Shown one piece after another: positions 18,901 through 27,020 of a stretch of DNA of 64,000 bases. The stretch covers positions 48,227 to 112,226 of the forward strand of contig CAYVTZ010000005.1 of the NCBI GenBank assembly GCA_964454685.1, written 5' to 3'. Numbering within the stretch: position 1 is the first letter of the stretch; every line of letters begins with the position of its first letter. Below the pieces are notes generated by a model. That model searched no databases. It was given only the letters and a program-made list of their open reading frames with translations, and was not told where the DNA came from. Origin of the DNA: CAYVTZ01 sp964454685 (GTDB lineage Bacteria; Bacillota; Clostridia; Christensenellales; Christensenellaceae). The translations under genes were made by a program, and so were the position numbers.

Positions 18901-19040
18901 AATCCATCATATAGATTAATTCCTACGCGCACCGTTTCACCGGTCGCAAAACCAGATTGCACAGGTATACATAACAATATCAATACAACAAAAATCACTA
19001 TGTTTGTCAACTTCCAAACAAGTCGCCGCATTTGGTTCAT
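15975..19040 (-). CDS. Diguanylate cyclase with two periplasmic-binding sensor domains
   Basis: A 1021-residue transmembrane signalling protein. After a signal helix, two solute-binding-protein family 3 domains span residues ~37-250 and ~273-480 outside the cell. A single membrane helix lies at ~502-525, a PAS-like region at ~545-670, the GGDEF domain at ~680-845 with intact GGDEF (759-763), and a GAF-like tail at ~870-1015. An inhibitory I-site RxxD (750-753) sits exactly five residues before the active site. It should make cyclic-di-GMP in response to an amino-acid-like ligand, with product feedback. The BvgS-like paired sensor layout is notable. No cyclic-di-GMP effector is adjacent. Confidence 0.92.
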   Translation of the reverse strand: MNQMRRLVWKLTNIVIFVVLILLCIPVQSGFATGETVRVGINLYDGFNNKQQNAYSGYNYDYLQRIAKYAGWNYEFVEGTWEQCLQWLASGEIDLLGTLHKTPERETRFRYGLFDYAYTATTVLAMYNNDELHTLESAQDLVVGIYAGSAAEACFEQKMEQLGLRYTTRYYATQEELMQALQDQKVDVILSDTLINPQHTKEIGSLSPQPLYFAVNPQRTDLAQQLDEALGQIRVEEPALAQTLREKYYMDSAKKEATFTEQERTYLEAMQSKTLRVAIGPDQLPIEGMSAKTGEAMGVTSKILRRISDQTGLKFAYTGTESFEQSKQLLEQSEVDLMTNYQGGNKAQGSRNSQSFLTASVVMVARKDFVYDPERTTTIVVDARSQGNVQYAKTQFPTGTFLYAENDRKALEAVQRGDADLFICNIYVAQEQLALHYRDLAVLFDTGILMRYYFEFAQGTPDELISVFNKCIYSISEAELRTILIESTTDSFANAGLSGEGVMFAVMTVLLTILLIIIVILFYKLRQNNRALQIKLEMERELTDIKTYRAIADGYYDNVLEADLTNNKMVSGKMQILTEQVPLSGMSYEECVKMVCEKIVVPEDQQIFLQTLDRHKLIDRMMMDRKESIFEYREQATDGAEPVWRRTMLSIYYSPTNGTIRLIAFIKDISEEKRVVQVLQEKAQKDSMTGLYNKKASQELVDQYLSQKGAAGVMFMVDIDNFKSINDSFGHTVGDLCIQKTAENLRRIFRPTDIIGRVGGDEFVIFMKGILDHDLIIKRARDVCDVFAQVEKQFDREFRFTTSIGIVVAQDGRQQYAELFRKADIALYDSKLQGKNTYTFYNGSMDQKDVLFGHTEIDSEQARLPMVAQVLTAHTMHILEETKDSEQVLSDVLSMVGSCFGVSRCYLVLHGALQAAWNREGIAGCTVPDFARQDTARFGADGVFLLRSRIEAEEKWMDILEGCAIHSVLQCALYDKHQHIVGYLGYDDCCEGNDSTTPDQVVTLQVIAQTLAAYLTREDWD

Positions 19041-19181
19041 CTCTTTTCCAAAGACTGATGATTGGCGTGCATCTGCCCGACAGGATATCTTTCTAATAAT
19101 GTATCAAAAAGTGAGACAAAATGCAATCTACTTCATGAAAAATTCATGCTTTCGGGGCAACTGTTTTTTTATACGAAAAAA

Positions 19182-19204
19182 GGGCTACCCGTAACGGATA
19201 GCCC
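19182..19204 (-). terminator. Terminator after pckA
   Basis: On the minus strand GGGCTATCCG (19204-19195) and CGGGTAGCCC (19191-19182) form a ten-pair stem (one G-T pair) with loop TTA, followed by a run of T. Confidence 0.85.
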
Positions 19205-19242
19205 CTTCCTCAGCCAATCATCGATCAGCCAAATGTGTTACT

Positions 19243-20913
19243 TCAGATTTTTTCAGCCTGCGTCACCACGCTCTTCATCACGTTCAACGCCTCATCCGGC
19301 AGTTTGTTGAAGTCCGTGTCTTTTGCAGCTTCGTCCGAAATCCATTTCACACGATCCTGCATACGCGCAACCAGCTGTGCCTTGTAGGAAGCATCCGCAA
19401 ACTGCGGCTCAAATCCATCCACTTCCAGATAGCTCACGCCTTCGATCGTGCCAAACGGCTTGAAGGTCGCTTTGCCTTCAACGATCTTCTCCAGACTCCC
19501 CAAAGTCGCTTCCTTGGTTACCTTTTTGCCCATGAAGTCGCCGGTGTTGAAGATGTAGCAATCTACGCCCTTCTTCTCAAACAGCGCTTTGAAGCCGTTG
19601 TAATCGTCCGCCAGCAAATAGGTGCGGAACGGGTTTGCATAAGGCTCAACCACCAGTGCATCCGGGTCAACGCCGGGAGCCAAACGCTCTGCGCTGGTAC
19701 GCTTGGTCGCCAATGTCGCGCCCATCGTGGAAGCAAGGATTGCATTATCAATTTTCACAACCGGCGGCAAGGTCGGATCTTTCATCAACCAGATAACCGA
19801 GTTTGCCTGCTCTTTGAATACATCGACGCGGTTGGGGCTCCACAGCTTGGATTTCATCGCGCGACCGTTGCCGTTGCGGATGTCCTCCGTTACCAGCACT
19901 TTGTGACCCTGATCGTCTACCGTCACGCCGTTGTTCTGCACGGTCACCAGATATTTATTGTCCGCGCTGTCCATCGGATAATCCTGTGTTTTGTCAAAAT
20001 AGCCCGGCTCCAATGCCACAGAAGCTGTGGTCTCACGATTGATCACGAATGCGTCATCGTGCAGCACCGTAATGTCATATTTGCCGTCATGCGCAGCATG
20101 CGTAATGGTGGATTTTCCCGAGCCGGAAAGCCCAAATACGCCCGCTACATAAGAACCGCCGCCCTTGAGGTTGTAGCGCTTCTGTCCGCCGTGGCAGGAA
20201 ACGAAACCATTGCGGTTCGCAATGCCCCATGCCAGCGTCAGTGTGCCTTTTTTGTGTTCACCGAAGTAACGCATACCCAGCAGGCAAGCGCAGTTGTGTT
20301 CCGGATCAAAGAACGCCATACCCATCGGGAAATCCGGATGCGACCACTGCGGGTCAGAGAAGATATAGATATCTCCTTCCGGGATCACAGCAGATTCGTT
20401 GTACATGCGGAAATATTCTTCCGTCAACTGCTGGAAGTTATACAGCCAGGAGTACATGATGTTCTCTTCGCCTTCCGGCAGGCACAGATGCGCCTTCACC
20501 ATGAATTCCGGATCAAGACCGATATACGCCTGTGCGTGGTACAACTGGCGGTTGCGCGCCTGATAGATCGCCTCTTTGATGATGGGGCTGAACTTCGCGG
20601 TCGTAACCGGGTTGCCGTAGTAATCATTCATGCCAAGGATGCAGCGCGCCGCAGCAGCACGACCGCCGACATTGCCGTCGTTAAACACGAGCACTTTCGC
20701 ATCCGCCGGCAGTCCTGTCTTTTCCGGTTCAAACACCGGCAGGTCTGTCACAACGGTTCCGGGGCTGTCACAAGCCATTTTGTACGCTTCCTTCAAAGAT
20801 TCAACGGGATATACGTTGTTTCCGTAGAAAGCGGTCTCAATGGTTGTGCGGATGTTTGTAAAGCAAACGCCCTCTTTGATTTCACTCCACTTGTGGTACT
20901 GTTTTGTTGCCAT
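19243..20913 (-). CDS. pckA: Phosphoenolpyruvate carboxykinase (ATP)
   Basis: A 556-residue cytosolic enzyme that interconverts oxaloacetate plus ATP and PEP plus CO2 plus ADP. The P-loop is GLSGSGKST, followed by the kinase-2 metal site LHDDAFVI; the adenine-binding region and RTSAER segment are conserved. An AAGGAGG site precedes the ATG. In anaerobes it often runs towards oxaloacetate to conserve energy during fermentation, or in gluconeogenesis. It is monocistronic with its own terminator. The length is typical for the ATP type. Confidence 0.95.
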   Translation of the reverse strand: MATKQYHKWSEIKEGVCFTNIRTTIETAFYGNNVYPVESLKEAYKMACDSPGTVVTDLPVFEPEKTGLPADAKVLVFNDGNVGGRAAAARCILGMNDYYGNPVTTAKFSPIIKEAIYQARNRQLYHAQAYIGLDPEFMVKAHLCLPEGEENIMYSWLYNFQQLTEEYFRMYNESAVIPEGDIYIFSDPQWSHPDFPMGMAFFDPEHNCACLLGMRYFGEHKKGTLTLAWGIANRNGFVSCHGGQKRYNLKGGGSYVAGVFGLSGSGKSTITHAAHDGKYDITVLHDDAFVINRETTASVALEPGYFDKTQDYPMDSADNKYLVTVQNNGVTVDDQGHKVLVTEDIRNGNGRAMKSKLWSPNRVDVFKEQANSVIWLMKDPTLPPVVKIDNAILASTMGATLATKRTSAERLAPGVDPDALVVEPYANPFRTYLLADDYNGFKALFEKKGVDCYIFNTGDFMGKKVTKEATLGSLEKIVEGKATFKPFGTIEGVSYLEVDGFEPQFADASYKAQLVARMQDRVKWISDEAAKDTDFNKLPDEALNVMKSVVTQAEKI

Positions 20914-21200
20914 GTTGGGGGTCCTCCTTAAATAATATATCTAAACTGTTTCAAAAAACAAATTCGATCGCAGTATTTCAATCAGGTCAAATTTTGAACT
21001 CCTTGCCCTCTTCTAACATATTCTGCGCCCGTTCCTTTAATTCCTTCTCATTTTTTAAAATTTGTGAAAAAATTAATAATCTTTTTTTCACAGATACACC
21101 GATAAAATCCTTTTTCATCAAAAAATAGATCAAATTTGCATCACACGAACATTAAATTTGTCAAAATCACGAGGTTCTCTCATTGCGGCAAGGCGTTCCC

Positions 21201-22037
21201 TTACGCTTTTTCATTCTCGGGGAAGATCACGCGCGCCAGCATACAAAATTCATCCGGCGAAAGCTCCTGTGCCCGTCGTTTGGGGTCGATGCTGCAGCGT
21301 TGTAACGCATCCGGCTGCGCAATCCCCTTTAAATTATTCTGAATGGTCTTGCGCCGCATGGAAAACGCGGCACGCACCACACGCACATAGTCCTCGCGTC
21401 GCACATCACAGCGCGGCCGGGATAAGTCCAGCCGAATCATCGCGGAATCCACGTCCGGCGCGGGCAAAAAGCACCCTTTGGGTACAGTAAATAAGTACTC
21501 CGGCTCGCAATAATAGTTGCAGGATGCGCTCAACGCGCCATAATCGCTGTCGCCCGGTTTTGCGGCAAGGCGCTGCGCCACCTCTTTTTGCACCATGCAC
21601 ACCATGCTGCGCACCGGCAGCCCGCACTCTAAAAAGCGCAGAATTATCTTGCTGGTAATATAGTAAGGAAGGTTCCCAAACACATGAAAAGACTTGCAGT
21701 CAAATTTGTCCTTCCAAATCTGCTCCAAATCTACTTCCAGAATATCGCCCTCAGTCACAGATACGTTGGCAAGGTCGCCCAGCGTCTGCGCATGCAGCGC
21801 CAGCAGTCCGCGGTCAATCTCCACGCTCACCACTTTTTCAGCGCGCTCTGCAAGTTTGCGCGTCAGCGCCCCCAGCCCCGTGCCTACTTCCAATACCGGC
21901 GCGCCTTCCGGCAGATATGCCGCAATTTTCTCCACGATGTTCGCATCACATAAAAAATTCTGTCCAAATTTTTTCAGCGGCGAAAGCCCGTTGTCTTGCA
22001 ACAGTCGCGCAATGTCTTTGGGGGATGTAACGTTCAT
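21201..22037 (-). CDS. rsmA: 16S rRNA dimethyladenosine transferase
   Basis: A 278-residue RsmA/KsgA enzyme that dimethylates two adjacent adenines near the 3' end of 16S rRNA (A1518/A1519 in E. coli numbering). Diagnostic segments are KKFGQNFLCD, the SAM motif LEVGTGLGALT and the catalytic NLPYYITSKI; the C-terminal rRNA-binding region is intact. It follows the DUF2284 gene by 27 nt and is probably co-transcribed with it. Confidence 0.96.
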   Translation of the reverse strand: MNVTSPKDIARLLQDNGLSPLKKFGQNFLCDANIVEKIAAYLPEGAPVLEVGTGLGALTRKLAERAEKVVSVEIDRGLLALHAQTLGDLANVSVTEGDILEVDLEQIWKDKFDCKSFHVFGNLPYYITSKIILRFLECGLPVRSMVCMVQKEVAQRLAAKPGDSDYGALSASCNYYCEPEYLFTVPKGCFLPAPDVDSAMIRLDLSRPRCDVRREDYVRVVRAAFSMRRKTIQNNLKGIAQPDALQRCSIDPKRRAQELSPDEFCMLARVIFPENEKA

Positions 22038-22064
22038 CCGGTCTCCTCATCCAATCATTTCATG

Positions 22065-22583
22065 TTACAGGAGTACAAGTCCCGTGTTCGTCAGCGTGTT
22101 CACACCGTTGATATACGCAAGCCCCGCGCGCTCGCAAAGCTGGCTGACATAAATGCCGCACGCCTCCACCGAAACATTGCGCCGCTCCGGCTGCCGGCAT
22201 GGCTCATCGGGATAGGTGCACGGCTTACACAGGCTGCATCCGCCCGCGCCCAACACCAGGTAGGGCTTCCCCGCTTGCTCCATTCTGCTGCGCAGTTCGT
22301 CCGCAACCTTTGCAAACTGCTCTGCTCCGCGCTGCATGCCCTCAATATCAAAGGAATCCTCTAGCTGGCTCACCAGTTGATACACCCAGCCCTCGGAAAA
22401 ACTCAAAATCTTCTCGCGCAGCTCCTCCATCGTGCCGCAGGCAGGCGGGCATCCCCAGTTGGTCGCAAAGTTGCCGCATGTATTCATGTCGCACATATCA
22501 CGCAGCTCCTGCGCAAATACAATGTCTGAAAGCTTCACCGGCGCAACATGCATCGCGCCACACTCTAAAATCAAATCCTTCAT
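22065..22583 (-). CDS. DUF2284 metal-binding protein
   Basis: A 172-residue protein rich in cysteine: CGNFATNWGCPPACG near residue 33 and CSLCKPCTYPDEPC near residue 117. The cysteine spacing suggests an iron-sulfur cluster or zinc, as proposed for DUF2284. ATG 22583 sits 7 nt after AAAGGG; the ORF extends upstream to 22607. Function unknown. It lies directly upstream of rsmA. Confidence 0.82.
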   Translation of the reverse strand: MKDLILECGAMHVAPVKLSDIVFAQELRDMCDMNTCGNFATNWGCPPACGTMEELREKILSFSEGWVYQLVSQLEDSFDIEGMQRGAEQFAKVADELRSRMEQAGKPYLVLGAGGCSLCKPCTYPDEPCRQPERRNVSVEACGIYVSQLCERAGLAYINGVNTLTNTGLVLL

Positions 22584-22692
22584 CGTTATCCCTTTCATGC
22601 CGTCCATTTTGAATGATGCAGCGCCGTCCCCTTAGGATAGCGGCTCAAACCTCTTTTTGTTTCACGCCCTAGCGCGCCTTTGTTTTCCCCAT

Positions 22693-23187
22693 TCACAGCC
22701 CACGCCGCCCAAACATCCGCACACACGTTATCCCGCTTCGCGTTCGCCCGTCTCCGGCGTGATTGGTTTTCTTTTGGCTCCGGTTCTATTTTTCATCCAC
22801 AGCCCGCACTGCGCCGCCCAAACTTCCGCGCGCACATTATCCCGCTTCGCGTTCGCCCGTCTCCGGCGTGATTGGTTTTCTTTTGGTTCCGGTTCTATTT
22901 TTCATCCACAGCCCGCACCACGCCGCCCAAACATCCGCACACACGTTATCCCGCTTCGCGTTCGCCCGTTTCCGGCGTGATTGGTTTTCTTTTGGTTCCG
23001 GTTCTATTTTTCATCCACAGCCCGCNNNNNNNNNNNNNNNNNNNNNNNNNNNNNNNNNNNNNNNNNNNNNNNNNNNNNNNNNNNNNNNNNNNNNNNNNNN
23101 NNNNNNNNNNNNNNNNNNNNNNNNNACCGCGCCGCCCAAACATCCGCTTCACGTTTGCCCGTCTCCGGCTTGATTGGTTTTCTTTTG
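22693..23187. repeat. 109-bp tandem repeat interrupted by an assembly gap
   Basis: The marker CGCCGCCCAAAC starts at 22703, 22812 and 22921, exactly 109 bp apart, in three near-identical units (a few substitutions each). A fourth unit runs into 100 N at 23026. After the gap a shorter, diverged copy (marker at 23130) is missing about 18 bp. Copy number is unknown because the 100 N is a conventional placeholder. Confidence 0.9.
23026..23125. other. Scaffold gap (100 N)
   Basis: Exactly 100 N within the tandem repeat, almost certainly because short reads could not resolve it. True length unknown. Confidence 0.95.
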
Positions 23188-23217
23188 GTTCTTTTCTTTT
23201 TTCTAAAAGAAAAGAAC
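23188..23217. repeat. Perfect 13-bp inverted repeat
   Basis: GTTCTTTTCTTTT (23188-23200) and its exact complement (23205-23217) flank a four-base loop at the end of the repeat array. It can form a hairpin on either strand but is not placed downstream of a gene. Confidence 0.75.
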
Positions 23218-23339
23218 AGCTTTTCCGTCTATATTGTGCATTATACCACATTTTCCCCCGCAAAAAACGTAGAAAACTATGATTTTTGTGAAAATATGAT
23301 ACAATGTATGAGATATACTGATTCAGCGAGGTTCTTACC

Positions 23340-24383
23340 ATGCAGTCACACGAAATTTATTGTTCCTATGGTATGGACGGCTACGCACAGACGATGAAGC
23401 TCTTGTGTGCCGCCCGTCCGCCCATCACGCCCGATCTGCGCATCGGCATCAAACCCAATCTAGTGAACGCGCGTCCCGCTGCCGATGGCTCCACCACGCA
23501 TCCCGAAATTGTGCGTGCCATCATCGATTATTGTAAGCAGCAAGGCGCTCACAATCTGTGTATACTGGAAAGCGCATGGGTGGGCGACAGCGCAAAACGC
23601 GCCTTCGAGGTCTGCGGCTATGCCGGTCTTTCGCGCGAAACCGGCGTTCCCCTGTACGATCTGCGCGAAGATACTTACACCACCGCCACCGTGCAAGGCA
23701 TCCCCATCGAGTTTTCCGATCGCGCACACGCACTGGATTATCTCATCAATGTGCCCGTCATCAAAGGACATTGCCAAACGGATATCACCTGCGCCCTCAA
23801 AAACATGAAGGGTTGCATCTCGGATGCTTCCAAACGCGCCTTCCATCGCATGGGGCTGCACAAGCCTATTGCCGCACTCGCCGCATTGCGCACGGCGGAG
23901 CTTGTCATCGCAGATGGTCTGTGCGGCGATCTCAATTTTGAGGAAGGCGGCACACCGGTGGAAATGGGTCTCGTTGCGCTCGCGCAGGACTCTCTGCTGC
24001 TGGATTGCTATGCCGCACAACTTTTGGGTTATCATCCCGATGAAATTGGTTATCTTAATATCGCCGGAACGATGGGCGTCGGGCGTATGCAGGGGGCACA
24101 GATCGTTGCGCTGGATGCACCCCACCCTCTGCCCCGCGCCGCAAAAGACTTGCGCAACCTGCGCGGCAGGATCATAGAGCAAAGCGCTTGCAGCGCCTGT
24201 TATGCAGCCTGTGTCCGCGCGCTTTCGCGCAGCGGCTATCGCGGTGTCCTGCACGTAGGGCAGGGGTTTCAAGGCGTCGTACAGGAAGGTCTCGGCGTAG
24301 GACGTTGCACCGCAGGATTTTCTCAAAACATCCCCGGCTGCCCACCCACCGCCGCACAAATTTTACAGCATTTGGAACGCTAG
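23340..24383 (+). CDS. DUF362 domain protein
   Basis: A 347-residue protein matching DUF362: RIGIKPNLVNARPA near the start, then HPEIVRAIIDYC, VPVIKGHCQTDITCALKNMKGCISD and VIADGLCGDL. Many DUF362 proteins end in a ferredoxin-like domain; this one has only scattered cysteines near the C-terminus (CSACYAAC). Biochemical role unknown. The following GH3 gene starts 12 nt after its stop, so they form a transcription unit. GAGG lies nine bases before the start. Confidence 0.82.
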   Translation: MQSHEIYCSYGMDGYAQTMKLLCAARPPITPDLRIGIKPNLVNARPAADGSTTHPEIVRAIIDYCKQQGAHNLCILESAWVGDSAKRAFEVCGYAGLSRETGVPLYDLREDTYTTATVQGIPIEFSDRAHALDYLINVPVIKGHCQTDITCALKNMKGCISDASKRAFHRMGLHKPIAALAALRTAELVIADGLCGDLNFEEGGTPVEMGLVALAQDSLLLDCYAAQLLGYHPDEIGYLNIAGTMGVGRMQGAQIVALDAPHPLPRAAKDLRNLRGRIIEQSACSACYAACVRALSRSGYRGVLHVGQGFQGVVQEGLGVGRCTAGFSQNIPGCPPTAAQILQHLER

Positions 24384-24395
24384 AAAGGCATTCAC

Positions 24396-26777
24396 ATGGA
24401 GATCGAACACATTCTGAGCCAAATGACATTGGAACAAAAAGCACGCTTCTGCTCCGGTTTAGACGCGTGGAACACCGTAGGGTTTGAGGAACTCGGCGTT
24501 CCCTCCGTTCTCATGACGGACGGGCCACACGGTCTGCGCAAGCAATACGATATGGACGCAGCCAGCTTTGACGAGGCGCGCCCCGCCACCTGCTTCCCTC
24601 CTGCCGCAACCACCGCCTGCTCGTGGGATCGTGCGCTGCTGTACGAAATGGGTCAGGCAATCAGCGAGGAAGCGCGTAGCGAAGGCGTTTCGCTTGTTTT
24701 GGGTCCGGGCATTAACATCAAGCGTTCTCCGCTTTGCGGACGCAATTTCGAATATTTTTCTGAAGACCCCTTTTTAAGTGGACAAATGGGTGCAGCGCTT
24801 GTCAACGGATTGCAAAGCACCGGTACAGGCGCCTGTCTCAAGCATTTTGCGGCAAACAACTGCGAGCATTTTCGTATGGTCTCCAACTCCATTGTAGACG
24901 AACGCGCCCTGCGTGAAATCTATCTGCGTGCATTTGAGATCGCACTGCAAGCCTCCCAGCCCAAAGCCATCATGAGTGCCTACAACCGTTTGAACGGCTC
25001 CTATTGCGGAGAAAGCAAACCGCTCATCGACGGTATCTTGCGGCGGGAATGGAAATTCCGGGGTGTTGTGATTTCCGATTGGGGCGCGTGCTACCGCAGA
25101 CCGGACGGCATTGCGGCCGGCATGGATTTGGATATGCCCTACGGCGGACAGGAGATTACAGACCACATTCTGCAACAGATCAAAAACGGAACATTGCAAA
25201 CGCAGGACTTGGATGCCTGTGTGCGGCGACTGCTGCGTTTCGTGCAGCAATGCACTGAGGACACCGCCTCTCCGCTTCCCTGCGATTTTACGGCGCATCA
25301 CGATTTGGCGCGTAAAGCGGCACGGGAAAGCGCAGTGCTGTTGAAAAACCAGGATCAGTTGCTGCCCTTAAAGCCGGATCAACGCATAGCGCTTATCGGC
25401 ATTTTTGCCGAGCATCCGCGCTACCAAGGCGCAGGCAGCTCTCAAATCAATCCCCTTCAACTGGAAACGCTGCAAGAAGAGTTTGTACGCGCAGGCATTC
25501 CGCATACCTACGCACAAGGCTTCCCACTCAAAGGCAGCTCCCCCCAACTTGCGCTGCAAGCGCTGGAGGAAGCGCGCAACGCCGATGTCGCCGTAATCGT
25601 TGCCGGATTGCCACCCGCAGACGAGGCGGAAGGGATGGATCGTACACATATGCGATTGCCGGAGGCGCAGATCGAGCTGATTCGCGCCATCGCAAGCGAA
25701 CGTCCCACCGTAGTCATCTTACAGTGCGGCGCACCGGTAGAGCTTCCCTTCGAGCCGGAAATCGGCGCCCTGCTGCACAGCTATCTGGGCGGCGAGGCAG
25801 GCGCAAGCGCGCTTTGCGAGCTGCTCACCGGCAAAGCAAACCCCTGCGGAAAGCTTGCGGAAAGTTACCCGATCAATCTGGAGGACGTGCCCAACTTCAG
25901 TTGGTTCAATCTGGAACGCAAAAATGCCGAATACCGTGAAAGCGTCTATGTTGGCTATCGGTATTACACCGCCGCGCAAAAAGAAGTCCGATATCCCTTT
26001 GGGTTTGGGCTTTCCTACACGCAATTCAAATACGCGGATTTTTCACTCTCTGCGGAACGTTTTGAGGGCACGCCGCTCACCGCACAGGTCACCGTGACCA
26101 ATACGGGCGATCGCTTCGGTGGCGAGATTGCGCAGCTTTATGTACAACAGCAGGATAAGCCGTATGCCGAATTGCGCGGCTTTGAAAAGGTTTTTTTGCA
26201 GCCCAGCGAAAGCAAAACAATCACCTTTGCGCTAGGCGAGGCAGATTTCAGCTTCTATGACAATGGCTGGAAGCGTTGCCGGCGCGCCATCGTTTCCGTG
26301 GGTACCAACTGCTTGGAACAAACGGCAGAGCAGGAAGTCGAGATTGCCGATGGTCGTTCCCTCACCCATGAATATCCTCTCAGCACCGACGGCTTGTGGA
26401 GCGATTTTCCCTCCCTGTTCGAGAAAATGCCGCGCATCCAAAGCGACGCCATCACACCGCTCACCATCAATGCCACACTGTGGGATTTAACGCAGTTGCC
26501 CATCGGACGGCTGATTTACTCCCTGCTGCTGCGCTACGCAAACAAGCTATTCCCCACCAAGTCTCACGAAGAGCAACAATATCTGATCCAGCTCGCCCAG
26601 CAAAATCCCTTCCGCGTTCTGGTCACATTGTCCGCCGGAAAATTCACCTTTGGTATGGCGCGCGGCGCACTGCTCATAGTCAACGGCAAGTTCTTTGTGG
26701 GCGCGGCGCAGCTTATGGTGGAGAATCACAAGCGCAAGAAAAATTTACGCCAAAAAGCAAAAAAATCAAAATTTTAA
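24396..26777 (+). CDS. Glycoside hydrolase family 3 enzyme
   Basis: A 793-residue GH3 enzyme, probably a beta-glucosidase or beta-xylosidase. The catalytic nucleophile is Asp228 in GVVISDWGA, and GACLKHFAANNCE is the substrate-binding motif. The second alpha/beta domain begins near RESAVLLKNQ, and a fibronectin-III-like domain (QVTVTNTGDRFGGEIAQLYV) sits at ~560-640. The last ~130 residues are an extra, basic C-terminal extension. No signal peptide is present, so it acts on imported short glycosides. Coupled to the DUF362 gene. Confidence 0.92.
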   Translation: MEIEHILSQMTLEQKARFCSGLDAWNTVGFEELGVPSVLMTDGPHGLRKQYDMDAASFDEARPATCFPPAATTACSWDRALLYEMGQAISEEARSEGVSLVLGPGINIKRSPLCGRNFEYFSEDPFLSGQMGAALVNGLQSTGTGACLKHFAANNCEHFRMVSNSIVDERALREIYLRAFEIALQASQPKAIMSAYNRLNGSYCGESKPLIDGILRREWKFRGVVISDWGACYRRPDGIAAGMDLDMPYGGQEITDHILQQIKNGTLQTQDLDACVRRLLRFVQQCTEDTASPLPCDFTAHHDLARKAARESAVLLKNQDQLLPLKPDQRIALIGIFAEHPRYQGAGSSQINPLQLETLQEEFVRAGIPHTYAQGFPLKGSSPQLALQALEEARNADVAVIVAGLPPADEAEGMDRTHMRLPEAQIELIRAIASERPTVVILQCGAPVELPFEPEIGALLHSYLGGEAGASALCELLTGKANPCGKLAESYPINLEDVPNFSWFNLERKNAEYRESVYVGYRYYTAAQKEVRYPFGFGLSYTQFKYADFSLSAERFEGTPLTAQVTVTNTGDRFGGEIAQLYVQQQDKPYAELRGFEKVFLQPSESKTITFALGEADFSFYDNGWKRCRRAIVSVGTNCLEQTAEQEVEIADGRSLTHEYPLSTDGLWSDFPSLFEKMPRIQSDAITPLTINATLWDLTQLPIGRLIYSLLLRYANKLFPTKSHEEQQYLIQLAQQNPFRVLVTLSAGKFTFGMARGALLIVNGKFFVGAAQLMVENHKRKKNLRQKAKKSKF

Positions 26778-26918
26778 TGTTTCAGCATGAAAAAGTGGTG
26801 TTATTTATATGGCGTTAGAAGATATTCGTTGTTGCATCTTAGGAATGACATCTTTTCGAGGCAACGGATATCACCTGACGCTTTCCGAATCCCCAACCAC
26901 AAACGATGAATGGAGATG

Positions 26919-26938
26919 CCGCCGCAAGGCGGTTTCTT
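26919..26938 (+). terminator. Terminator after the GH3 gene
   Basis: CCGCC (26919-26923), loop GCAA and GGCGG (26928-26932) followed by TTTCTT. The stem is short but has a stable tetraloop. Confidence 0.5.
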
Positions 26939-26970
26939 CATGTGTATAACAATATTTTTCGCTTCAAAAC

Positions 26971-26997
26971 AAAAAAACGCTCCCTGTGCGGAACGTT
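26971..26997 (-). terminator. Terminator after the isomerase/epimerase-type gene
   Basis: On the minus strand AACGTTCC (26997-26990) pairs with GGAGCGTT (26983-26976) around GCACAG, then a run of T. Confidence 0.8.
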
Positions 26998-27020
26998 CTC
27001 ACTTCAGTATCACCGAGCCC

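Larger units (their letters stand above)
22584..23339. other. Gene-free divergent intergenic region with repeats and scaffold gap
   Basis: Between the divergent DUF2284 and DUF362 genes lie 756 bases containing a 109-bp tandem repeat, 100 N, a truncated repeat copy and a perfect 13-bp hairpin. Apparent open frames are by-products of the repeat. No gene is supported. Confidence 0.8.

Noticed and set aside
22693..23187. CRISPR array
   Set aside because: The repeats are 109 bp long, contiguous and without variable spacers; no cas genes are present.
22657..23397. Short frames and repeated peptides in the tandem repeat
   Set aside because: They arise from the 109-bp unit and read through the N gap; no ribosome sites or conserved products.
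26809..26949. 46-codon frame after the GH3 gene
   Set aside because: It reads through a terminator hairpin and lacks a ribosome site.
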